From JAKJBL01 sp964461335 (GTDB lineage: Bacteria; Bacillota; Clostridia; Christensenellales; CAG-138): a DNA stretch of 12,853 nt. The notes under the pieces were generated by a model. That model did no database searches, had not been told where the DNA came from, and was given only the letters and a program-made list of their open reading frames with translations. The DNA lies in assembly GCA_964461335.1 (NCBI GenBank), contig CAYWTY010000052.1:1-12853 (forward strand). The letters run 5' to 3'. How positions within the stretch are numbered: the first letter of the stretch is position 1; every line of letters begins with the position of its first letter. The position numbers were made by a program, and so were the translations under genes. Below are positions 6,864 to 12,853 of this stretch, in pieces.

Positions 6864-9212
6864 TTAATGCACTAACAAACCAGCTACAAACGGATTTGAA
6901 GGTACGCTCAACTCAATCCTCTTTGAACTTGGCCCTACAACCTGTTTTCCGCCTATCTTAAGCTCTGGATGCACAGGTATTACATAATAACTATACACCT
7001 CGCCTGGCCTTATACTCTTATCTAAATGCCGAACTGTGCCATTACTGCCGAGCCATTCGCCAAGATAGGCAATGTTTCGAGTTTTATCTTCGCGATACAA
7101 CCTATAATTTACAAAGTCTTCAACAGGTTGGAATGATATTTCAGGCATCCCATTCGAATCAAGAACACAAGTAAACTCAGCAGGAGGAGCAGGGACAACC
7201 CAGTAACTGCTTATGTTGCTTGGTTCCGTTCCTGCTGCAAAAACCTCACGTACAAGTGAATACGATGGGGTGAGCGCACTTGCTAGCACTGGCACATGCT
7301 CATCTTTAAGCGTTCGTGAGTCCAACTGAACTTCTACTACTCCTTCAGGCATAACAAATTCTGGCGCAGGCTTCGTCTCATAAAGCTTTGAGAATATCTC
7401 AGAAAGAATCATTGCCGGGTATGTTCCGCCGGTTGTACCTTTTGGTAGAGTTCGGCCACCGGTAGAATCATCATACCCCATCCAGACAGCAACAGAGTAT
7501 TCTCTGTTATACGAGACCATCCATGCATCGCGGTTCCCCTCCCCCTCGCCCGTTGTTCCTGTTTTACCTGCAAGGGTAAGGTGAAGGTCTCCTAACCTAT
7601 GCCCGGTGCCGTCTTCAATTACACTTTTGAGCATATCTGTAAGGATGTAGGCATTTGATTTACTCATAACACGGTTGCATTCCGGCTTATATGTGTGGAG
7701 GATATTCCCTTTGCTGTCGGTTACAGTGCGTATTAGCGACGGAGAAGAATATACCCCGCCTGAAGCAAAGGCTGAGTATGCGCCTGCTATTTGAAATGGA
7801 GATACACCATATGTGAACCCACCTAATGCGAGGGTAAGGCCTTCATCACGCTCATCAAAAGTGATTCCGACCTTATTTGCAAAACGCTTCCCTGTTTCAA
7901 CACCTATATCGGAAAATACCTTTACAGAAGGAATATTCAGAGAGTGAGTAACTGCATCTCTTAAGGTAACCCATCCATGGTAACGCCTGCCGTAATTGTC
8001 TGGCTGATAACCGTTAAAATCTGTTTCTTCATCAAGGAGCATATTAACAGTAGTATAATGATAATCCTCTAGTGCAGGCGCATACACGATTATAGGCTTA
8101 ATTACAGACCCGGGTTGTCTTCTGATACGAACAGCTCTGTTGAATGATAACGCACCGGTGTTTTCTCTTCCACCCATAAGAGCTGCAACGCCTCCTGTAT
8201 TAACATCAATAACAACCAGAGCCGCCTGGACATCCTTTGCATTTTCCGGAAACAGTTCGTCTTTTAGTAGAACCTTCTCACAGTGGGTTTGGAGTTCGCT
8301 GTCCATAGCCGTATGAATCCGATACCCGCCTATCAATAGCTCAGACATAGAAACGTCCATTATAGAGCAAGCTTCTTCAAGTGCGAGGTCGATATAGTAA
8401 CCACGTATATCTCTTTTTAGGTTGTTATTTAGAACAACTTCTTCGGATTGGGCTTTAGTACAGGTTGCATCATCTACATAGCCATATTCCTGCATAAGTT
8501 GCAAGACTCGATTTCGCCTTTGTATGCTGGCTTCCATATTAATGTGCGGCGCAATGCGTGAAGGTGCATTAACTATACCTGCAAGTAAAGCACCCTGAGA
8601 CACAGTGAGCTTATCTGTACTTACGCCGAAATAACCTTTGGCAGCAGCTTCAATACCATAAAAGCCGCCGCCAAAGTATATGTAGTTAAGATACATTTCA
8701 AGAATTTCGTCCTTTGAAAACTGCTGCTCCATCTGGTAAGCAAGGATTGCCTCTTCAAGCTTTCGTGACATAACTTTTTTGGAACTTAGGTGGCTAAGCT
8801 TAACAAGCTGCTGGTTAATTGTAGAAGCGCCCTGCACATAGCTGCCTGCCTTAATGTCCTCCCAGGCTGCCCCAAGGATTCTAATAAAGTCCACGCCAAT
8901 ATGCTCATAAAAGCGCGCATCTTCTGCAGAAATAAATGCATGCCGAACATGTAAAGGCACTTGCTCTAAAGATATCGAAATACGCGTTTCTCCTGCTGAA
9001 AGGCAGCTCACTTGCTCTCCCTTTGCGTCATATATAAGCAATGAATTAGGAGCGCCAAGTATGCGCTGTGCATCGAAATTTAGCCATGCATTCATTCGAA
9101 ACACATAAATTGCCCCAAAAAGCAAGAACGAAAGGCAAAGCAACAGACCTCCAAAAAGAAGTCGCTTTAATAGTTTTTTTGGGCATACTGATTTATTCTT
9201 TCGTGAGTTCAT
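6864..9212 (-). CDS. Class A penicillin-binding protein (PBP1A family, glycosyltransferase/transpeptidase)
   Basis: This bifunctional enzyme polymerises lipid II into glycan strands and crosslinks them on the outer face of the membrane. The 782 residues run as follows: a basic cytoplasmic N-terminus, one membrane helix (about 17-38), a GT51 domain (about 55-230) and a transpeptidase domain (about 330-610). GT51 motifs are SAEDARFYEHIG with Glu97, GASTINQQLVK, RKLEEAILAYQMEQQFSKDE and GGGFYGIEAAAKGYFG. Transpeptidase motifs are intact: S369-V-I-K372, S424-L-N426 and K550-T-G552. The C-terminal 110 residues (about 675-770) look like one fibronectin type III-like domain, a known PBP appendage in Firmicutes. 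The GT motif has Asn where Thr is usual (TINQQ for TITQQ). The only plausible ATG lies 14 bases from a perfect AAGGAGG, an abnormally long gap. It is not obviously cotranscribed with its neighbours. Confidence 0.97.
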   Translation of the reverse strand: MNSRKNKSVCPKKLLKRLLFGGLLLCLSFLLFGAIYVFRMNAWLNFDAQRILGAPNSLLIYDAKGEQVSCLSAGETRISISLEQVPLHVRHAFISAEDARFYEHIGVDFIRILGAAWEDIKAGSYVQGASTINQQLVKLSHLSSKKVMSRKLEEAILAYQMEQQFSKDEILEMYLNYIYFGGGFYGIEAAAKGYFGVSTDKLTVSQGALLAGIVNAPSRIAPHINMEASIQRRNRVLQLMQEYGYVDDATCTKAQSEEVVLNNNLKRDIRGYYIDLALEEACSIMDVSMSELLIGGYRIHTAMDSELQTHCEKVLLKDELFPENAKDVQAALVVIDVNTGGVAALMGGRENTGALSFNRAVRIRRQPGSVIKPIIVYAPALEDYHYTTVNMLLDEETDFNGYQPDNYGRRYHGWVTLRDAVTHSLNIPSVKVFSDIGVETGKRFANKVGITFDERDEGLTLALGGFTYGVSPFQIAGAYSAFASGGVYSSPSLIRTVTDSKGNILHTYKPECNRVMSKSNAYILTDMLKSVIEDGTGHRLGDLHLTLAGKTGTTGEGEGNRDAWMVSYNREYSVAVWMGYDDSTGGRTLPKGTTGGTYPAMILSEIFSKLYETKPAPEFVMPEGVVEVQLDSRTLKDEHVPVLASALTPSYSLVREVFAAGTEPSNISSYWVVPAPPAEFTCVLDSNGMPEISFQPVEDFVNYRLYREDKTRNIAYLGEWLGSNGTVRHLDKSIRPGEVYSYYVIPVHPELKIGGKQVVGPSSKRIELSVPSNPFVAGLLVH

Positions 9213-9226
9213 TGCACAATGCCCAG

Positions 9227-9233
9227 CCTCCTT
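9227..9233 (-). promoter_or_regulatory. AAGGAGG ribosome-binding site displaced from the PBP start
   Basis: The site is 14 bases before ATG 9212 but exactly 7 bases before an out-of-frame TTG (9219). That TTG opens an 8-codon frame ending inside the PBP coding sequence. Either the PBP is poorly initiated or coupled translation is used. The second idea is inference. Confidence 0.5.
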
Positions 9234-9304
9234 ACATATTATACGGTTAATTAATCACTCTTATCATTCCCACTCTGAGCAGTATTAACAATGAACTTGA
9301 AGCA

Positions 9305-9333
9305 GGCAAAATAAGCGCCCCTGTAAAAGCGCT
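9305..9333 (-). terminator. Weak candidate terminator after the six-helix membrane protein
   Basis: A 5-bp AGCGC/GCGCT stem with a 10-base loop is followed on the minus strand by TTATTTTG. The stem is short and the T-tract interrupted, so it may attenuate rather than stop transcription into the PBP gene. Confidence 0.3.
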
Positions 9334-9347
9334 ATAAAATGCCAGTA

Positions 9348-9908
9348 TTATCTTCTCGGTAAAATCAGACGCCGAATTCGAGCATTATAAAGAGCAATGC
9401 TTGCACCATAGAAAAGATCGAAAAACACAATTGCAAGTTGAGCAAAAAGGACAAACAACCATAGAGGCAGCCAGTCTGGAATATGGATTGCAAAACCGCT
9501 ATAGAATTGCGCCAGATATATTCCAAGTACAAGCCAAATATCGCAATAAAGTACCTTTATGAGCATTTTCAATGCCCTGCTTGAGAGGCGGACTTCAAGT
9601 ATAGTGCGGAATATTCCATAATGGCCCAGCAATAAAACATAAAGGATAGCAGGCAGTTTAACCGGTAATAAGAGCAGCGCAAGCGAGGTGCTTGCAGCAT
9701 ATGAGACTAAAGCAAGGATATATGCGCCCTCGCATGTTAGCGCATAAATAAATATGGATGAAGCGAAATATAGTGGTATTCTGCCAACAGGCATAATAGC
9801 TGCAAGATATAGGCAAAGCAGAGTAAGCGCTGAAGTCATTGCACCAAGCGTTAAGCGAGTAGTGAGCGGGAACCTTCGCGGATTTGCTGCCTTTTCCTTT
9901 AACAACAC
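9348..9908 (-). CDS. Six-helix integral membrane protein of unknown function
   Basis: The protein is almost wholly hydrophobic, with about six membrane helices. These begin at TLGAMTSALTLLCLYLAAIMP, followed by a conserved-looking PVGRIPLYF turn, and end with a basic RIRRLILPRR tail. The size and the first helix plus GR-containing turn recall substrate-binding (S) components of ECF vitamin transporters and related small clostridial membrane proteins, but I cannot name a substrate and no energising module is in the window. The frame extends back to TTG 9932 inside the J-protein gene. GTG 9908 is preferred because GGTGG lies 6 bases upstream, giving a 10-base overlap with the J-protein stop. 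That overlap and the shared strand suggest one transcript with the J-protein and DUF5685 genes. Confidence 0.75.
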   Translation of the reverse strand: MLLKEKAANPRRFPLTTRLTLGAMTSALTLLCLYLAAIMPVGRIPLYFASSIFIYALTCEGAYILALVSYAASTSLALLLLPVKLPAILYVLLLGHYGIFRTILEVRLSSRALKMLIKVLYCDIWLVLGIYLAQFYSGFAIHIPDWLPLWLFVLFAQLAIVFFDLFYGASIALYNARIRRLILPRR

Positions 9909-10534
9909 ATACGACCACCCATCATACTGCAACAGCAGTCAGCACATAAAAGCGATGTGCATATATCACAACCTGTACAGCCTTCATTATACCCTCCGGA
10001 ATATCCTCTTGTTGAATTCCTTCCGAACGGATTCCCTGCATTTTTAATTGCAGCATAAGCATTTCTGTATTCTGGATTCCCGGGTTCTTTTTCGTATGCG
10101 CGGGAAAGGTATTCACGCGCTTTATCATACCAGCCTTGCCGCAAGTAAATTATACCGAATAAATAGTACCATTCCGCATTACGTGTTGATATTCCTTCCA
10201 GTATCTGTTTTGCAGCTTCTAGATTGTTCTGGCTAATAAAAGTACGTGCGCGAATAAATTCAGCTGCTTCAGGCCCTGAATATGAGCTTCCCGAGCCGGA
10301 ATATGCACCGCCAAATGTATCCTCCCAATTGGTTGAAGATCGGCTGGCATCATTCCTTTTGCTCAATTGTTCATAAGCTGTATTAATTTCTTTAAGCTTT
10401 TCGTTTGCTAGTTCCTTAAGAGGGTTATCTGCATATTTATCAGGATGATACTTTTTCACTAGGTCAAGGTATGCAGCCCGAATTTCTTCCTGTGTGGCAC
10501 CTTCGCTCACACCAAGAGTTTTATAAGGATTCAT
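9899..10534 (-). CDS. J-domain protein with TPR-like middle and cysteine-rich C-terminus
   Basis: This 211-residue protein is not the canonical DnaJ. It has an N-terminal J domain (about 1-60) with the HPD triad at 30-32, needed to stimulate Hsp70 (DnaK) ATPase. A Gly/Ser linker follows at about 63-88, and two TPR-like helical hairpins (about 89-165, with NAEWYYLFGIIYLRQGWYDKA-like spacing) should bind a client. The last 26 residues contain nine cysteines (186, 189, 192, 197, 200-202, 210, 211) and end in Cys-Cys. It lacks the DnaJ zinc repeats CxxCxGxG and the client-binding beta domains. The tail could bind metal or be lipidated. The start is ATG with AAGGAG 6 bases upstream, inside the 14-base overlap with the DUF5685 gene. 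I infer it serves as a dedicated co-chaperone for a neighbour or a membrane client. Confidence 0.93.
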   Translation of the reverse strand: MNPYKTLGVSEGATQEEIRAAYLDLVKKYHPDKYADNPLKELANEKLKEINTAYEQLSKRNDASRSSTNWEDTFGGAYSGSGSSYSGPEAAEFIRARTFISQNNLEAAKQILEGISTRNAEWYYLFGIIYLRQGWYDKAREYLSRAYEKEPGNPEYRNAYAAIKNAGNPFGRNSTRGYSGGYNEGCTGCDICTSLLCADCCCSMMGGRMCC

Positions 10535-11360
10535 TCTTAACTCCTTCTAGTATCTGCCTCGTGCGTTCCCTGCATCCTTGATATACTATATTATTAAGTA
10601 AACCGCGGTTAGCTTTAATGTCGAGTAAATCATAGGCTTTTTCCATTTCGTGTAGCGAAGCGTACAGCAAAAAGGCTGCATGCTCCTTACTTGCTTTAGC
10701 TGATAGGAAAACATTGTAGACTCCTTTTATTTTATCTTTTTCTCTGTCCTCCCAAGCATCTGCAAGGTATATCCATCTACCCAAATTATAAGATAACCAA
10801 AAAAGTGCCTGTGTTTGCTCTTTGGGAAGGTTAGGATAGCTGCATGCGATTTTTGAAAGGAGTAGAGCAAAAGCGTCAGCAGCCTTATCAATAGATGTCT
10901 CATTTTCGTTTTCTATTACTGATAAAGCTGTAATGCCTTCTGTTATAGCTTTTACTGCTTCAGGTTGGCGTATTTTTGCTTTCAATACTGCAAAGTAAAG
11001 AGCTGCTCTACCAACAAGTGCAAGCACCTTGCGCTCATCCCGCCAATTGTCGCTTAGCTTAAACCAAAACAGTAGGATATTCATATCTGCGCTATAATCA
11101 AGGGCTGAACACGGCTGTGCTACATTTAACCCTTTCCTAAAGGGTTTATACCCGCATTTACCCAGTTTGCAGGGTTGCACATCCCCCTCTAAACCGGCAA
11201 GCAAGAGCGCAAGAAATGTACAATCGTAACCCAAAACTAACCTGGGAAGCTGCCCATAAGTGTTGCGGAGCGCCTTGCAAAGGCCACAGTACCATGCGCG
11301 ATACAGCGAAAGCTCGCGTAAAGTTAATTCTGGTTTGTATGGCACAATATATCCAAACAT
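10521..11360 (-). CDS. DUF5685 family protein
   Basis: This 279-residue, mostly helical protein begins MFGYIVPYKPELTLREL, the typical opening of DUF5685, a family without assigned function that is common in Clostridia. Eight cysteines occur: a YCGLCKAL pair (25, 28) and others at 47, 64, 69, 84, 173 and 263, with CKLGKC resembling a metal site. Two acidic motifs of form DxxxD stand out: D104-NWR-D108 and D201-AWE-D205. They sit in helices similar to those of class I head-to-head isoprenoid synthases. That link is my inference. The start is ATG 11360, with GGAAGGA 5 bases upstream. The frame extends to 11477, but those 39 residues have no site and no homology look. Its end overlaps the J-protein gene by 14 bases, so the two are translationally coupled. 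Confidence 0.88.
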   Translation of the reverse strand: MFGYIVPYKPELTLRELSLYRAWYCGLCKALRNTYGQLPRLVLGYDCTFLALLLAGLEGDVQPCKLGKCGYKPFRKGLNVAQPCSALDYSADMNILLFWFKLSDNWRDERKVLALVGRAALYFAVLKAKIRQPEAVKAITEGITALSVIENENETSIDKAADAFALLLSKIACSYPNLPKEQTQALFWLSYNLGRWIYLADAWEDREKDKIKGVYNVFLSAKASKEHAAFLLYASLHEMEKAYDLLDIKANRGLLNNIVYQGCRERTRQILEGVKNESL

Positions 11361-11429
11361 AAAGTTCCTTCCGAGCCTTCCTTTAACTTCCGTTATACAT
11401 TTTACATTAAAGACTCGTGTTGCACCAGA

Positions 11430-11443
11430 GTTAGGTGTTAGGT
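11430..11443. repeat. Two tandem copies of a 7-mer in the divergent intergenic region
   Basis: GTTAGGT occurs twice head to tail in the 208-base gap between the DUF5685 and phosphofructokinase genes. It may be a regulator site or chance. No good promoter for the DUF5685 gene was recognised in this gap. Confidence 0.35.
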
Positions 11444-11496
11444 TTTTCCCAAAATAGCGTATACATTCCCATTGCATTGGCTCGCATACATAGCAT

Positions 11497-11525
11497 TTGC
11501 GAAATTACACAAAATAAAGTATAGT
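11497..11525 (+). promoter_or_regulatory. Probable promoter of the phosphofructokinase gene
   Basis: TTGCGA, a 17-base spacer and TATAGT (5 of 6) predict initiation near 11532, about 37 bases before the ATG. A GGAGG site lies close upstream of the start. Apart from this promoter and a small tandem repeat, the divergent gap 11361-11568 shows nothing recognisable. Confidence 0.65.
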
Positions 11526-11568
11526 CGTAGCATATTATTTTATTATATCATACTGGAGGTACTCGTTA

Positions 11569-12853
11569 ATGAGTGAGGTTTTAAAAGGCGCATGTGTTAT
11601 CGGCCAATCAGGAGGCCCAACTTCCGTTATAAATGCAAGTGCATATGGTGTAATACGTACTGCACTGGATAGTCAGGTTATAACAAAGGTTTATGGTGCG
11701 GCACATGGAATATTAGGGATTATAAATGATGTGCTTTATGATATGGAGAAGGAAGACCCTGCTGAGCTCGAATTATTACTGCATACCCCTTCTTCAGCCC
11801 TTGGTTCATGTCGATATAAACTTAAGGATAGCGAGGCAGACGATTCTGACTATAGGCGCATTCTTGAAGTTTTTAAGAAGTATAATATCAGGTACTTTTT
11901 CTATAATGGCGGAAACGACTCGATGGATACGTGCAATAAAATATCCAAGTATATGCAAAAGGTCGGGTATTCCTGCAGGATAATGGGCGTCCCAAAAACT
12001 ATTGATAATGACCTTTGGGGGACTGACCATTGCCCTGGGTACCCATCGGCTGCAAAGTATATAGCAACTAGCTGTATGGAGCTCTACCTTGATGCGCGCG
12101 TTTATGATGCTGGAATGATATGCGTTCTTGAGATTATGGGCAGGCATGCAGGTTGGCTGACTGCAGCATCCTCAATCGCTTCGCATTTTGGCATGGGACC
12201 TGATTTAATCTATGTTCCTGAGTGTGTATTCGATATGGAGAGTTTTGTTCACGATGTGCAAAAGATCTATGCTGAATCGGGTAAATGCATTATTGCCGTA
12301 TCCGAAGGTATCCATGATGCAAACGGCAAGTTGATTGCCCAAATGGGAGCTGGTGATTTGAAAACAGATGCGTTTGGGCATAAACAGCTAGGCGGTCTCG
12401 CTGCTATGCTCGCCGATATACTTAAAGAAAAAACCGGCGCTAAAGTGCGCGGCATTGAATTCTCACTGCTACAGCGCTGCGCCGCACATTGCGCCTCAGA
12501 GGTAGATGTGCAAGAATCGTTCCTTGCAGGCAAAACAGCTGTAGAATATGCTATTTCTGGTGTTACTGATAAGATGATTGGCTTTGAGCGTTCAAGCAAT
12601 GAACAAGACGAATACGAATGTAAAATAAAGCTCATGGAGCTTACAGATGTTGCAAATGCTGAGAAAAAGCTGCCTGCCGAATGGATTAACGCTGAGGGCA
12701 ACAACATTTTGCCTGCCTTTGTTGATTACGCATTGCCGTTGATTCAGGGTTCTCCCAAAATGGTTTATAAAAATGGGTTGCCGCGTTTTGCAAAGCTTAA
12801 GAGGCTCTATGTCAATAGTTGGGGTAGAGCGGTAGACCAAGAGCAACGGGGAG
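11569..12853 (+). CDS. 6-phosphofructokinase, PPi-dependent type (3' end cut by window)
   Basis: It phosphorylates fructose 6-phosphate to fructose 1,6-bisphosphate in glycolysis. The 428 codons present run unbroken to the window edge and probably include nearly the whole protein. Motifs are IGQSGGPTSVINAS (phosphate loop, about 11-24), GSCRYKL, GGNDS at 114-118, PKTIDND at 142-148 with catalytic Asp146, MGRHAGW at 190-196 for substrate, and KVRGIEFSLLQRCAAH. An Asp after GGN, where ATP enzymes have Gly (GGDGS), and Lys in PKTIDND, where they have Gly, are hallmarks of PPi-using enzymes. I therefore infer pyrophosphate, possibly reversibly, as donor. The start is ATG with GGAGG 9 bases upstream. 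It is the only plus-strand gene and is divergent from the DUF5685 cassette. The stop lies outside the window. Confidence 0.94.
   Translation, partial: MSEVLKGACVIGQSGGPTSVINASAYGVIRTALDSQVITKVYGAAHGILGIINDVLYDMEKEDPAELELLLHTPSSALGSCRYKLKDSEADDSDYRRILEVFKKYNIRYFFYNGGNDSMDTCNKISKYMQKVGYSCRIMGVPKTIDNDLWGTDHCPGYPSAAKYIATSCMELYLDARVYDAGMICVLEIMGRHAGWLTAASSIASHFGMGPDLIYVPECVFDMESFVHDVQKIYAESGKCIIAVSEGIHDANGKLIAQMGAGDLKTDAFGHKQLGGLAAMLADILKEKTGAKVRGIEFSLLQRCAAHCASEVDVQESFLAGKTAVEYAISGVTDKMIGFERSSNEQDEYECKIKLMELTDVANAEKKLPAEWINAEGNNILPAFVDYALPLIQGSPKMVYKNGLPRFAKLKRLYVNSWGRAVDQEQRG

Noticed and set aside
9238..9243. TATAAT as -10 box for the PBP gene
   Set aside because: It is only a few bases from the Shine-Dalgarno, so transcription would start inside the ribosome-binding site, and no -35 box is found.
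9909..9932. TTG 9932 as start of the six-helix membrane protein
   Set aside because: It has no ribosome-binding site and lies deep in the J-protein coding end. GTG 9908 has a GGTGG site at proper spacing.
11361..11477. N-terminal extension of the DUF5685 protein
   Set aside because: The family begins at MFGYI, which has a good Shine-Dalgarno at 11366-11372. The extra 39 residues have neither.
12267..12707. Long minus-strand open frame (146 codons)
   Set aside because: It is antisense to the phosphofructokinase, and its Ser/Ala-rich product matches no family I know.
1..12853. Mobile element, CRISPR array, phage or defence island
   Set aside because: No transposase, integrase, terminal inverted repeats, regularly spaced repeats or toxin/defence gene was seen. 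All genes fit ordinary chromosomal functions.

Overview
The window looks like a chromosomal segment of a low-to-mid GC Gram-positive anaerobe, most likely class Clostridia (Bacillota). This rests on three things. The site-2 protease–scpA–scpB order is typical of Firmicutes. The gene types fit: a DacF-like carboxypeptidase, a PadR/DUF2812 pair, a DUF5685 protein next to a Cys-tailed J-domain protein, and a long PPi-type phosphofructokinase. Ribosome-binding sites are strong (AAGGAGG-like), with frequent TTG and GTG starts. No tRNA, rRNA, CRISPR array, insertion sequence or phage gene was seen. No gene-free stretch exceeds about 210 bases.

Layout: everything from 1 to about 11.4 kb lies on the minus strand, so it reads right to left. 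Only the last gene, at 11569, is on the plus strand. (a) 35-3578 is a probable operon: site-2 protease, scpA, scpB, guaB. It starts from a near-consensus promoter embedded in the terminator of the gene before it. The guaB frame (IMP dehydrogenase) carries one in-frame TAA that splits an otherwise perfect protein. (b) 3702-4895 is a DacF-type D,D-carboxypeptidase homologue in which all three active-site motifs are lost, so it is probably a pseudoenzyme. (c) 5022-5899 is a PadR repressor translationally coupled to a DUF2812 membrane protein, with a palindrome at the predicted transcription start. (d) 6065-6748 is a GntR/FCD regulator with its own promoter and a clear terminator. (e) 6864-9212 is an intact class A penicillin-binding protein. 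(f) 9348-11360 is a three-gene overlapping cassette: a DUF5685 protein, a J-domain/TPR protein ending in a nine-cysteine tail, and a six-helix membrane protein. (g) 11569 to the window edge is a PPi-type 6-phosphofructokinase, divergently transcribed and cut by the window end.

The window combines envelope work (PBP, the dead carboxypeptidase, the membrane protease), chromosome segregation (ScpAB), central metabolism (guaB, pfk) and small regulators. The points most worth following are the catalytically dead DacF homologue, the single nonsense codon in guaB, and the uncharacterised DUF5685/J-protein/membrane cassette. In that cassette the DUF5685 protein has two DxxxD motifs reminiscent of class I isoprenoid synthases.
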